Shown piece by piece: positions 24,611 to 34,012 of a stretch of DNA of 64,000 bases (positions are counted from its first letter, which is position 1; the number at the start of each line of letters is the position of its first letter). The notes beneath the pieces are model-generated. The model had not been told where the DNA came from. It was given only the letters and a program-made list of their open reading frames with translations, and made no database searches. This DNA comes from Bilophila wadsworthia ATCC 49260 (GTDB lineage Bacteria > Desulfobacterota > Desulfovibrionia > Desulfovibrionales > Desulfovibrionaceae). The position numbers and the translations under genes are program-made. Location of the stretch: positions 27,383 through 91,382 of the forward strand of contig NZ_JNJP01000008.1 in NCBI RefSeq assembly GCF_000701705.1, written 5' to 3'.

Positions 24611-25822
24611 ATGAAGGTAATAGCAGTCATTCCGGCACGATATACCTCAACGCGCCTTCCAGGAAAACCACTGGCTGATATCTGCGGTAAACCAATGATT
24701 CAGCATGTCTATGAATTGATATCCCGTGCGGAAGGTTTGGACGATATCGTGGTGGCCACGGATGACGCTCGTATCGCGGATGCCGTGCGAGCTTTCGGAG
24801 GAAAGGTTTTTATGACTTCCCCAGACTGCCAGTCCGGTTCCGATCGGGTAAGGGAAGTCGCCAGCTCCTTGGCTGCGGATATCTACATCAACGTGCAGGG
24901 CGACGAGCCCTTGTTGGAGCCTTCGGCCATCGAAAAGCTGCTTTCCGCCTTCAGGAGCGACGGCGGCGTGCGGGTGGCCACGCTGTGCAGCCCCATCAGC
25001 GAGGAGCAGGCACGTTCACCGCACCAGGTCAAGGTCGTCTGCGATGACGCGGGCAATGCGCTTTATTTCAGTCGCAGCCTGATCCCCTATGTCCGGAACG
25101 CCTCGGAGCTGGCCCGCTTCCTAGGGCACGTCGGCATCTATGCCTACAGGGCAGAGGCGCTGCAGGCGTTCAGCCAACTGCCGCCGTCCCCATTGGAAAG
25201 GCTGGAACAGCTGGAACAGCTCCGGCTTCTCCAGGCGGGCATCCCTATCCGCGTCCTCGAAGTGCCGCCAATGGGCGCCGGGGTAGACACGCCGGAGGAT
25301 CTGGAACGGGTGCGTGCGGCCATCAGGGGACGCCGCCGCCTGGCGGCGCTGGAAAAGCTGAAGCGCGTCCGCTTGGTCATTACCGATGTGGACGGGGTGC
25401 TCACGGACGGCGGGCTGTACTACGGGCCAGATGGTGAATGCCTGAAACGCTTTCATGCCCGTGATGGTCTAGGCGTTAAGCTCCTGCAAAAGGCTGGCAT
25501 ACGGGTGGCAGTACTCTCCGGGAGGGACTGCCCCGCCCTGCGCAGGCGCCTCGCCGATCTGGGCATTTCTGAGGCCGTGCTGGGTGAACCCGACAAGCGG
25601 GCGATGCTGGCAGGCATCATGGAGCGCTGCGGCGTTGCCGCTGGGGAAACGGCCTTTATCGGGGACGACATCCCGGACATGGAGGTCTTTGGCCTTTGCG
25701 GCGTATCCGTGACCGTGGGCGATGCGCCGGATTACGTGAAAGCCAAAGCCGATCTCGTATTGGAAAGCTTCGGTGGCCAAGGCGCGTTTCGGGAACTGGT
25801 TGAACACATTATAAGTATATGA
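24611..25822 (+). CDS. kdsB-kdsC: Bifunctional CMP-Kdo synthetase / Kdo-8-phosphate phosphatase fusion
   Basis: A 403-aa fusion. Residues 1-245 are KdsB (IPARYTSTRLPGKPLADI nucleotide-binding, IYINVQGDEPLLEP, GIYAYRAEAL). Residues ~255-403 are KdsC, a HAD-type phosphatase (ITDVDGVLTDGGLYY, VAVLSGRDCPALRRR, AFIGDDIPDMEV). Usually these are separate proteins of ~250 and ~170-190 aa. KdsC removes phosphate from the KdsA product and KdsB activates Kdo with CMP, so the fusion joins consecutive steps. One nt after the kdsA stop. Confidence 0.95.
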   Translation: MKVIAVIPARYTSTRLPGKPLADICGKPMIQHVYELISRAEGLDDIVVATDDARIADAVRAFGGKVFMTSPDCQSGSDRVREVASSLAADIYINVQGDEPLLEPSAIEKLLSAFRSDGGVRVATLCSPISEEQARSPHQVKVVCDDAGNALYFSRSLIPYVRNASELARFLGHVGIYAYRAEALQAFSQLPPSPLERLEQLEQLRLLQAGIPIRVLEVPPMGAGVDTPEDLERVRAAIRGRRRLAALEKLKRVRLVITDVDGVLTDGGLYYGPDGECLKRFHARDGLGVKLLQKAGIRVAVLSGRDCPALRRRLADLGISEAVLGEPDKRAMLAGIMERCGVAAGETAFIGDDIPDMEVFGLCGVSVTVGDAPDYVKAKADLVLESFGGQGAFRELVEHIISI

Positions 25823-25836
25823 AAAAGGATATCATA

Positions 25837-26991
25837 ATGGCTCTTCGCACTTTTTCTAAGGAAAAAACAGCTTTTCACAGAGATACCGCCATGCCCATTC
25901 GTACTTCCATTAAGGAAAAGGACATTTCCTTCAACTCTGTCATTGTGACACAAGACTTTCTGAGAATCGAAGATGGCAAAAAGGATATCTTTGAGACTCC
26001 ATTCAAAAAAAACAGCAAATGGATGTATCATATTGCAGGCTCTCAGATCGTCGCATCTTTGGATAATATAAGCCATAAGTTTTTTTATGGCGATGACGAT
26101 GGACAGCATAGCCTCAGATGGAATATCTATTCAAAATGCGATTTGCCGTTTTGCACCAATTCATGGGCCAAAATCTTTTCTCCATCTGAAGAGTATAAAG
26201 AATACATAGCAGAGGACATAGTATCCGCTTTCAAAGGTAGCCTTGTAATATCGTTTGAGCTGCCTGAATCCGTATTGGAAATATTTACCGAAAACAATAT
26301 TCCATATATTGATTTTTCAAACTATCCGATACGTTTCCTTCCAGATTATTTTTATGGCGTAAGAACGAACGTAACAGAATGGTATGAACGCATTCAGAAA
26401 TGCGCACTGGATTATCATATCGTCAACGAATTTGCTAGGATTACACAAGCAAAAGCATCTAGGATTGCTCTTTTTGATAGCGTTGAGCAATGTTCCGTCC
26501 TCTTCCTTGGGCAAATGCCTATCGATTCTTCATTGATTTGCGACGGTGAAATAGCAAACGAAGATTTCGTAAAGGAAAAGCTTTTGGAATCTTCACTCAA
26601 GTACCCGAATTTGTACTATAAGCCTCATCCTCATAATAAGCAAGCAGGTTCAATAATAGAGTATTGCTCATCGTTGAAGGTAAAAATAGCTGACTTCAAC
26701 ATTTATGACTGTTTTGGATGCGGAAAGTTTGTAAAAATCATAGGCCTGTCGAGCGGCGGGATTTTTGAAGCGAAATTCTTTGGTTTGGAAAGCGAAAGGT
26801 TTTTGAAAAAGAAATATTTTTTTGAAGATAAAGATAACATGTCTTTATTCTACAATCCGGTTTATGCTGATTTCATGAGAAAGGATTTCTGGGATTATAT
26901 TCTCCATAATAAAGGTGACTTTATAAAAACGACGCCCAATCCATACATCGATGCTATGAAGTTTTCTTTGCAAATGAAGTGGGGAAGATAA
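25837..26991 (+). CDS. Low-GC capsule-region protein of unknown function, possible glycosyltransferase
   Basis: A 384-aa soluble protein in strikingly AT-rich DNA compared with its neighbours, so probably acquired by transfer. Start at 25837 preferred (AAGGA upstream); the ATG at 25819 overlapping the kdsB-kdsC stop is possible. The segment YYKPHPHNKQAGS resembles the YKPHPD motif of KpsC/Kdo-transferase-type GT-B enzymes, followed by a region IIGLSSGGIFEAKFFG like the TSLTGFEALL element of KpsC. I suspect a transferase in the capsule repeat-unit or primer pathway, but the family is not certain. Confidence 0.6.
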   Translation: MALRTFSKEKTAFHRDTAMPIRTSIKEKDISFNSVIVTQDFLRIEDGKKDIFETPFKKNSKWMYHIAGSQIVASLDNISHKFFYGDDDGQHSLRWNIYSKCDLPFCTNSWAKIFSPSEEYKEYIAEDIVSAFKGSLVISFELPESVLEIFTENNIPYIDFSNYPIRFLPDYFYGVRTNVTEWYERIQKCALDYHIVNEFARITQAKASRIALFDSVEQCSVLFLGQMPIDSSLICDGEIANEDFVKEKLLESSLKYPNLYYKPHPHNKQAGSIIEYCSSLKVKIADFNIYDCFGCGKFVKIIGLSSGGIFEAKFFGLESERFLKKKYFFEDKDNMSLFYNPVYADFMRKDFWDYILHNKGDFIKTTPNPYIDAMKFSLQMKWGR

Positions 26992-28454
26992 TGATTTTTT
27001 TTTACGACATAACTAGGTTTATTGCCAGACTCGATGAAAATACTCCAACAGGAATAGATCGAGTTGATATCCATTATGCTAAATCAATTCTTGATAGCAA
27101 AAAAGAAATCTATTATTTAACAATAATAAAAGGCGTATTTTGTGCTGTTGAAAAAAAATATGGCGACAGCATCGTCAAATACTTATATGATAAATGGATA
27201 CTATCCAAAAAAGTATCTTTCCAGAAGAAAACGCTATCAATCAATGATGCGTCAAAAGTGCCGTTGATAAAAAAGACCATCGGCAGGTTTGCAAAATGCA
27301 TAGATAAAAATGTATTTGAGCTGATAACCAAAAAACCGAACGGGTGCTATGTAAACATATCACATTATGGCGTCGGAAAGGTTGAGGCGTACTATGTATT
27401 TAAGACTTTGGGAAAAATGAAGCTCATATTTTTCCTGCATGACCTTATTCCGATAGATTTCCCTGAGCATGTCAATGAACCCGATGAAGAACAGCATAAA
27501 ATACGTGTCAAAGCAATGGCATTGTTTGCTGATATAATCATTGTAAACTCCCAATTTACACAAAAAAGGCTGTATAATTTTTGTGATAAACAAAATATTA
27601 CGCGGCCTAAGTGCCTGATAAACAAAATAGGCATCGAAGATCGTTTCCTTGATGTAGACATAAGCAACAAGCCTATAGTACAGGGAGATTATTTCATATA
27701 TGTCAGCACAATAGAATCCAGAAAAAATCATATCCTTCTCTTAAATGTATGGAGAGATATGATTGAGAAAAATAAGTTGGCGTCAATACCAAAGCTTATA
27801 TTTGTAGGCAAAAATGGTTGGAAAAACGATTCCGCAATGTATATGATGAATCGTTGCCCGTATCTTCAGAATCATGTTTTCCATCTTCAGGGACTCAGCG
27901 ATAACGAATTGATACAGCTCGTAGCCAATTCTACGGCGCTGCTTTTTCCATCCTTTACAGAAGGATGGGGCATGCCTCTGGTTGAGGCCATCGCATTGAA
28001 TACGCCAGTAATATGTTCTGATATTGAAATATTCCATGAAGCTGGCCAGGATTTGCTGACATACGTTCCGCTGATAGATTCGTTAGGATGGCAAAACGAA
28101 ATTTTGAAATTTGCATCTGATAAAAAATACCGTGCATCTAAAATAGAAAAAATGAAGGCATATAAAATGCCTAGATGGGATACCCATTTTGAAACATTCT
28201 ATAACTATCTATCAGAAAAAAGCTCCAACTATAACAAAACTGTTACACAGGAAATGGTTGAAAACTTCAGAGCGTCACTTGTAGTTTCAAACAAGGCTAA
28301 CGCTGACAAGGCAATAGACGCGGTAACAATAGACAAAAGGATGCGTAGATCTAAACTGATACGCAAATTCAAGACGGATCCGGTAAAATTCTTCATGGAT
28401 TCTAAAAATCCGATATTGCGTTTCATAGGGAAGAGGCTTCAGAAATTGAACTAG
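26991..28454 (+). CDS. GT4-family glycosyltransferase
   Basis: A 487-aa GT-B glycosyltransferase. The C-terminal donor domain has YFIYVSTIESRKNH, PKLIFVGKNGW, the nucleotide-sugar motif LLFPSFTEGWGMPLVEAIALNTPVI and DIEIFHEAG. The N-terminal domain (YDITRFIARLDENTPTGIDRVD) resembles mannosyl/rhamnosyltransferases that begin with a TGIDR segment. Codon use is strongly AT-rich like the preceding gene, so both came as a serotype cassette. A GTG start 4 codons upstream is possible. Probably builds the capsule repeat or initial sugar. Confidence 0.88.
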   Translation: MIFFYDITRFIARLDENTPTGIDRVDIHYAKSILDSKKEIYYLTIIKGVFCAVEKKYGDSIVKYLYDKWILSKKVSFQKKTLSINDASKVPLIKKTIGRFAKCIDKNVFELITKKPNGCYVNISHYGVGKVEAYYVFKTLGKMKLIFFLHDLIPIDFPEHVNEPDEEQHKIRVKAMALFADIIIVNSQFTQKRLYNFCDKQNITRPKCLINKIGIEDRFLDVDISNKPIVQGDYFIYVSTIESRKNHILLLNVWRDMIEKNKLASIPKLIFVGKNGWKNDSAMYMMNRCPYLQNHVFHLQGLSDNELIQLVANSTALLFPSFTEGWGMPLVEAIALNTPVICSDIEIFHEAGQDLLTYVPLIDSLGWQNEILKFASDKKYRASKIEKMKAYKMPRWDTHFETFYNYLSEKSSNYNKTVTQEMVENFRASLVVSNKANADKAIDAVTIDKRMRRSKLIRKFKTDPVKFFMDSKNPILRFIGKRLQKLN

Positions 28455-28573
28455 GCCCGGCGTCTGGTATCGCCTCCATGGCCAGCAGCATCATAAATCC
28501 GAACGGTATGCCGTCATAAACCTATACCTAATCTTAATAGTTCCATAAGTTTCATATTGACAAGGAAAGTATC

Positions 28574-29983
28574 ATGCCTGATATCATCCCAGTTATCCTT
28601 TGTGGCGGTAGCGGCACGCGCCTATGGCCGCTCTCGCGGGAACTTTGCCCCAAGCAGTTTGTCGACTTCGGAGAAAAGCCCACCCTCTTTGCGCAGGCGA
28701 TGCGCCGCATGCAGTCTTTGCCGGGCTGCAAAAGAGCGGTTGTGGTCTGTAACGAAGCACACCGCTTCCATGCATTGCACGGGCTGCAAGCCTGCGGGCT
28801 GCAAGCCGACGTCCTTCTTGAGCCCGAGCCGCGCAATACGGCCCCGGCCATTGCCGTCGCGTCCCTTTTCCTGCGGGAATGGGAGGAAGATCCCCTGATG
28901 CTGGTGCTGCCTGCGGATCATGCACTGGACGACGATGCGGCCTTTTGCCAGAAAGTGCTTCAGGCCGTGCCGCTGGCGGAAGACGGTGCCATCGTGACCT
29001 TCGGCATCATGCCCACAGGCCCGGAAACGGGGTACGGCTACATTGAACAGGGCGAGGCCGTTGGGGCAGGCTTCCATGTCGCCCGTTTCGTGGAAAAGCC
29101 CGATGCGGTAACGGCTGAGTCCATTCTCGCCCAAGGGAATTATGTCTGGAACAGCGGCATGTTCTTGCTGCGGGCCTCGGTCTTTCTGGAAGAGCTGGCA
29201 CGGCATGTGCCGGATATGGATACAGGCTGCCGTGCCGCATGGCGGGACCGCCAGACGGACGGCACGTTCATCCGCCCGGGACGCAACGCATTCCTAGCCG
29301 TCCCTTCCGACTCCATCGACTATGCGGTCATGGAAAAGACGGAACGGGCCGTGGTCATGCCGCTGGCTCTGAACTGGAGCGATTTGGGATCATGGGAGGC
29401 CCTTTTCCAGAACAGCGACAGGGATGCGCAGGACAACGCCGTGACGGGGGATGTGCTGCTCGAAGATACCGAGGGCTGCTACCTGAACGCCCAGCACCGC
29501 CTGCTTGCGGTTCTGGGCGTACGGGATCTGGTCGTGGTGGAGACAAAGGATGCCGTCCTGGTGCTCCCGCGCCAGCGTGCGCAGGATATCAAAAAGCTAT
29601 TCAGCCGCCTTCAGCATGCACGGCGGCCGGAATGCCACCAGTCCACGCTGGTCCACCGCCCCTGGGGCAGCTATGAATCACTAGCCAGCGGGGATCGCTT
29701 CCAGGTAAAGCGCATCATCGTCCAGCCTGGCGAAGAGCTCTCCCTGCAGAAGCACCACCACAGGGCAGAGCACTGGATTGTGGTCAGCGGCACGGCGGAA
29801 GTCACCAACGGCGACGAGGTGAGCCTGTTCAGCGAAGGCCAGGGGACATATATTCCTCTTGGCGCCGTCCATCGTCTCAAGAATCCGGGAGTCATCCCGC
29901 TTGTGCTGATCGAAGTACAGTCGGGGCCATACACCGGCGAAGACGACATCGTCCGCCTCGCGGACGTTTACGGTCGCAGCTGA
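28574..29983 (+). CDS. manC: Mannose-1-phosphate guanylyltransferase / mannose-6-phosphate isomerase
   Basis: A 469-aa bifunctional enzyme. The N-terminal nucleotidyltransferase has PVILCGGSGTRLWPLSRELCPKQF, LLEPEPRNTAPAIA and FVEKPD. The C-terminal cupin isomerase domain has HRPWGSYESLASGDRFQVKRI, QKHHHRAEHWIVVSGTAEV and YIPLGAVHRLKNPG. It makes GDP-mannose, so the capsule or a linked glycan probably contains mannose or a derivative. AAGGAAAG precedes the ATG. GC content returns to the genome level here. Confidence 0.96.
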   Translation: MPDIIPVILCGGSGTRLWPLSRELCPKQFVDFGEKPTLFAQAMRRMQSLPGCKRAVVVCNEAHRFHALHGLQACGLQADVLLEPEPRNTAPAIAVASLFLREWEEDPLMLVLPADHALDDDAAFCQKVLQAVPLAEDGAIVTFGIMPTGPETGYGYIEQGEAVGAGFHVARFVEKPDAVTAESILAQGNYVWNSGMFLLRASVFLEELARHVPDMDTGCRAAWRDRQTDGTFIRPGRNAFLAVPSDSIDYAVMEKTERAVVMPLALNWSDLGSWEALFQNSDRDAQDNAVTGDVLLEDTEGCYLNAQHRLLAVLGVRDLVVVETKDAVLVLPRQRAQDIKKLFSRLQHARRPECHQSTLVHRPWGSYESLASGDRFQVKRIIVQPGEELSLQKHHHRAEHWIVVSGTAEVTNGDEVSLFSEGQGTYIPLGAVHRLKNPGVIPLVLIEVQSGPYTGEDDIVRLADVYGRS

Positions 29984-30150
29984 TGCCGGGCAAGGAAGGG
30001 CCACCGGCGCTGATCGGCCCCCAAAGGCTGCGGCCTGCGCGGCAGGCATGTTTCCGGACGGCAGCTGCCCTTCCGCAATTCCCCCGGGCGATTTGCCCGC
30101 GAAGCATAGGCCCGATAAGGGCTCCAATTCAACATATCAGCCACAAAGGG

Positions 30151-32166
30151 ATGATTTATTATTCTTCAAAAAAACTTCGGCGCCTGCTGGAATCGTCAGG
30201 CTTTGGGCTGCTCCCATCCGGCACCGCCGAAGGATCTTTTGTCGCCGGCTGGGGCCACAAACCCACAGCCGATAAGGCACGATGTTATGCCCTGAAACAT
30301 AACCTTCCCTATATCGCGCTTGAAGACGGCTTCCTGCGCTCCCTTGATCTCGGATGCAAGGGGGCGCAGCCTCTTTCCCTTGTAGTTGACCATACCGGCA
30401 TCTACTACGACGCCACTGAGCCATCCGATTTGGAGAATCTGCTGAACGGCTCCGGATGGGATTTGGAAGGGCAGTTGCAGTCCGCCCAGCATGCCATTGA
30501 AGCTATCAAGCGTCACGATCTGAGCAAGTATAATCATGCGCCGCGTGCTGCTGAAAAATTGCTTGGTGATGCTTCGTGCCCGCGTGTTCTTATCCTTGAT
30601 CAGACAAAGGGGGATACCAGCGTTACGCTTGGCCGTGCCGATGCTGAAAGTTTCACAGCTATGCTGGACGACGCGCAGATGCGGTTTCCCACCGCCCGGT
30701 TGTTCGTCAAGACGCATCCCGATGTGCTTGCGGGGAAAAAGCAGGGCTATCTGACCGAGGCGGCGAAGCGAAGAGGCATTGCGATCATCGCACAGGTTGT
30801 TTCGCCGCTTTCCCTTCTTGCTCAAGCTGATGTTGTGTACACAGTCACCTCCCAGATGGGCTTTGAGGCCTTGCTGCTTGGTAAGGAAGTGCACTGTTTC
30901 GGCATGCCGTTCTATGCGGGATGGGGGGCAACGCATGATCGGCTTACTTGCCCGCGGAGGGCAAAACGCCGTACGGCGGAAGAGATCTTTGCCGCGGCGT
31001 ATATGTTGTATGCGCGTTATGTGAATCCCGTGGCCGCCAAGCGTTGTGACATCCATGAAGCCATTCGGATTCTGGCCGCCCAGCGTTTTCAGAATGAGCG
31101 GAATAAGGGGTTCCACTCATGTGTTGGCTTTTCCAGATGGAAACGTCCTCATGCCCGGGCCTTTTTGCAATCGACCACGGGAACCATCCGTTTTTTTTCT
31201 GATTGGTGGAAAGCCATCAAATGGGCGCAAGCAAACGGCGGCGATGTCGTGGTATGGGCGTCCAAATGCACAATAGGACTTGAGAGTTCCTGCCAGACTA
31301 TGGGCGTCCGGCTGATACGCATGGAGGACGGCTTCATCCGTTCGGTGGGGTTGGGTTCGGATTTTAATTGGCCGTATTCGTTGGTGCTGGATGAGAAGGG
31401 CATCTACTATGATCCGTCCCGCCCGAGTGGGCTGGAAGACATTTTGAATACCTTGCCTGAACATCCGGAGCGGGCCGAATTGTGCAGCCGGGCTTCCGCC
31501 TTGCGTGGCTTTATCGTCGAGAAGGGAATTACCAAATACAACACGGGTGTTGACGCAGTAACCCGTGGTGATTTTTCTGCAAAGGGACGTTTGCTCCTTG
31601 TCCCCGGACAGGTGGAGGACGACGCTTCCGTGCGGCTGGGCGGATGCGGGCTGTTTTCCAATGTGGATTTGCTCAAGGCCGTGCGGGAACGCCATCCGGA
31701 TGCTTTCATCATCTATAAGCCGCATCCTGACGTGGAAAGCCGGAACCGGAAAGGGTGCATACCCGATGAAGAGGCGTTACGGTACGCGGATCGTGTTGTC
31801 CGCAACGTGCGTATGGATGTCCTGCTTGGCATCGTCGACGAAGTGCACACGCTCACGTCGCTTACGGGGTTCGAGGCATTGCTGAGGGGAATAGAGGTCC
31901 ACGCTTACGGGGGGCCTTTCTACGCGGGGTGGGGGCTGACCCATGATCGGATTGATTTCCCCCGCCGGAAAGCCGGGCTTTCGCTTGAGGAGCTTATCGC
32001 AGGGACGCTGATACTCTATCCTTCGTATTACGATTGGCAGACGAAGGGATTCTGCACGCCCGAGGACATCTGTTACCGGCTTACCCAGCCAAAAGGGCAA
32101 ATGCGCGGCAAGTTTTTTATGCGCACCTTTGCGGCGCTCAGGGAAAAGATAAGGAACGTATTCTGA
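30151..32166 (+). CDS. kpsC: Capsule beta-Kdo glycosyltransferase KpsC
   Basis: A 671-aa protein with two tandem Kdo-transferase modules, the KpsC hallmark: each carries LEDGFLRS / MEDGFIRSVGLG, then KTHPDV / YKPHPDVESRNRKG and SQMGFEALLLGKEVHCFGMPFYAGWG / TGFEALLRGIEVHAYGGPFYAGWG. KpsC and KpsS build the poly-Kdo linker on phosphatidylglycerol. Start at 30151 fits the family; a 56-residue upstream in-frame extension is Pro/Arg-rich and unlikely. Confidence 0.95.
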   Translation: MIYYSSKKLRRLLESSGFGLLPSGTAEGSFVAGWGHKPTADKARCYALKHNLPYIALEDGFLRSLDLGCKGAQPLSLVVDHTGIYYDATEPSDLENLLNGSGWDLEGQLQSAQHAIEAIKRHDLSKYNHAPRAAEKLLGDASCPRVLILDQTKGDTSVTLGRADAESFTAMLDDAQMRFPTARLFVKTHPDVLAGKKQGYLTEAAKRRGIAIIAQVVSPLSLLAQADVVYTVTSQMGFEALLLGKEVHCFGMPFYAGWGATHDRLTCPRRAKRRTAEEIFAAAYMLYARYVNPVAAKRCDIHEAIRILAAQRFQNERNKGFHSCVGFSRWKRPHARAFLQSTTGTIRFFSDWWKAIKWAQANGGDVVVWASKCTIGLESSCQTMGVRLIRMEDGFIRSVGLGSDFNWPYSLVLDEKGIYYDPSRPSGLEDILNTLPEHPERAELCSRASALRGFIVEKGITKYNTGVDAVTRGDFSAKGRLLLVPGQVEDDASVRLGGCGLFSNVDLLKAVRERHPDAFIIYKPHPDVESRNRKGCIPDEEALRYADRVVRNVRMDVLLGIVDEVHTLTSLTGFEALLRGIEVHAYGGPFYAGWGLTHDRIDFPRRKAGLSLEELIAGTLILYPSYYDWQTKGFCTPEDICYRLTQPKGQMRGKFFMRTFAALREKIRNVF

Positions 32167-32168
32167 TC

Positions 32169-33368
32169 ATGCGTACCTACTTGTTTCTTCAAGGCCCGCA
32201 CGGGAGTTTTTTCCGTGAGCTGGGGCTGGCGTTACAGCGGGCCGGGCATCGTGTATTGCGCGTCAATATCTGCGGCGGTGACGTGGTGGATTGGCACTCG
32301 CGAGAGGCCGTGTGGTATCAGGGGCGGACCACGGACTGGAGCGGCTGGATCGGCGATCTCATGCGGCGCGAAGGCGTTACGGATCTGCTGGCCTTTGGGG
32401 ACTGGCGGCCTCTGCACCGTGAAGCCATTCTGGTGGCAAAACTGCGGAATATCCGGGTGTGGGCATTTGAGGAAGGGTATTTGCGGCCCCATTATATCAC
32501 GATGGAAGAGGGCGGGGTCAACGGCAACTCGATGCTTCCCCATTCGCCGGCCCTTTTGCGGGAACTTGCGGAATCCCATCCGGCCCCGCCGTCCCCCGTT
32601 GCCGTACAGAATCCTCTTTCGGCACGCGTATGGAAGGCTATTGCCTATTATGCGGGGACCATTTTTTTGCGCCCGTTTTTCCCCTGTTTCCGGACGCATC
32701 GCCCGCAGAGCGCCGTGAGCGAAGTCTGGGGATGGTTCCTTCGCGTCCTGACCCGCCGCACATGGGAAAGGCGTTCGGCGGAGAGCGTCCGGGAAATCTA
32801 CCGGTCGCGTGCGCCCTATTTCCTGTTTCCTCTCCAGCTTGATTCGGATTCCCAAGTCCGCCGTTATTCGCCGTTCAGCGGGATGAAGGAAGCCATTGCG
32901 CATGTACTGACTTCTTTTGCGCACTCCGCGCCCAAGTCCATGCATTTGCTGATCCGCAACCATCCTCTTGATAACGGGCTCATCAATTACCGGAGGTACA
33001 TCCGCCGGTTCAGCCATGCCTGCGGGCTGGAAGGCCGGGTTCATTTCGTGGAGTCGGGCAGGGCCGCGCTTATGATGGACCGCAGCGAGGGGATGGTGGT
33101 CCTCAACAGCACGATCGGCATTTCCGGGCTTCAGCGGGGGATACCCGTCTATTGCGTTGGCACGTCCATTTATGCGGTGCGCGGGTTGGCTTCGTCGCAG
33201 GAAGAGCAGGATCTGGACGATTTTTGGAGCAACCCGCAGAAGCCGTGCCCCGAAACCCTGCGGCATTTCGAGAAAGTTTTGAAATGCCGGACCCTCATCA
33301 ACGGCAATTTTTATACGGAGGGAGGGGTGCGCCTGGCGATCCAGGGGGTCATGGAACGCATTGCCTGA
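32169..33368 (+). CDS. kpsS: Capsule beta-Kdo transferase KpsS
   Basis: A 399-aa protein of the KpsS family: MRTYLFLQGPHGSFFRELG, VWAFEEGYLRPHYITMEEGGVN, PYFLFPLQLDSDSQVRRYSPF, LIRNHPLDNGLINY and VVLNSTIGISGLQRGIPVYCVG. It adds the first Kdo to lyso-phosphatidylglycerol before KpsC extends the linker. Three nt after kpsC; last gene of the locus. Confidence 0.95.
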   Translation: MRTYLFLQGPHGSFFRELGLALQRAGHRVLRVNICGGDVVDWHSREAVWYQGRTTDWSGWIGDLMRREGVTDLLAFGDWRPLHREAILVAKLRNIRVWAFEEGYLRPHYITMEEGGVNGNSMLPHSPALLRELAESHPAPPSPVAVQNPLSARVWKAIAYYAGTIFLRPFFPCFRTHRPQSAVSEVWGWFLRVLTRRTWERRSAESVREIYRSRAPYFLFPLQLDSDSQVRRYSPFSGMKEAIAHVLTSFAHSAPKSMHLLIRNHPLDNGLINYRRYIRRFSHACGLEGRVHFVESGRAALMMDRSEGMVVLNSTIGISGLQRGIPVYCVGTSIYAVRGLASSQEEQDLDDFWSNPQKPCPETLRHFEKVLKCRTLINGNFYTEGGVRLAIQGVMERIA

Positions 33369-33950
33369 GATGCCGTTGCGTTATCCCTGTTCTTTTCTAT
33401 CCTCAGGGAAGCGTGGTTAGCCCGTCGGAGTCCGCGGCGGGCATGTCTTCCACCGCACAAGGACAAGGGTGCGGCAGAGAGTTCTTGGCGGCAGGGGTTA
33501 TCGTATGCCCGCTCTCCAGCAGGTCCTGGTTTCGTTGGCCTCCGCCACGGAAGTAAACATTCCAGCAGCGCAATATAGATAGGGATTTCAGCCGCAAACC
33601 GGAAAGTACACATGGGACGGACTGGTTTCCTGCGCCACGAACGTTTTCCCGGCATCGGGATGCGTACAACCCGGCTCTCCGCAGGTACCGTATGGCGGAA
33701 CGCAAGGGATGCCCCCCGTTATCTCAGGAGGGCACCCTTTGCTTTAACGTATTGACGGGCGATTATGTTTGTAACTCGTAGAGGCTCTCTCTGACGTTGT
33801 ATTTGAATGGAAATGGAACGCTGTGTATTCCTGATGGAGTATCGTCACAATAGTGAATTATATAACTCATGAAAATTAGCTGTATTATGGTTATAGAAGA
33901 GCTTTTTCCCGTTTTTTACCGGGTGAATCATTGTTTTTTTCACATGATGC
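33369..33950. other. Non-coding stretch between capsule locus and GntR gene
   Basis: About 580 bp. The first half is GC-rich with shadow frames only. The part after 33740 is AT-rich, as expected for promoter DNA. Apart from the hairpin at 33706 I see no defined element. Confidence 0.5.
33706..33740 (+). terminator. Possible terminator after the capsule locus
   Basis: An imperfect 10-11 bp stem (from 33706 and to 33737) closes a loop of about 9 nt and is followed by TTTGCTTT. It is about 340 bp after kpsS, so it is a plausible but distant end of the capsule transcript. Confidence 0.4.
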
Positions 33951-33990
33951 TTGACAAGATTGGTTGAAGGTTACAATAGTGGTTCTACCA
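33951..33990 (+). promoter_or_regulatory. Promoter with overlapping FadR/GntR-type operator
   Basis: TTGACA (33951-33956) and TACAAT (33972-33977) form -35/-10 elements with a short 15-bp spacer. TGGTTCTACCA (33980-33990) is an exact TGGT-N3-ACCA palindrome, the operator type of the FadR subfamily of GntR regulators, placed at the expected transcription start. The gene 23 bp downstream encodes such a regulator, so autorepression is likely. Confidence 0.75.
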
Positions 33991-34012
33991 AAAGAGAAAG
34001 GGAGAACCTCGC

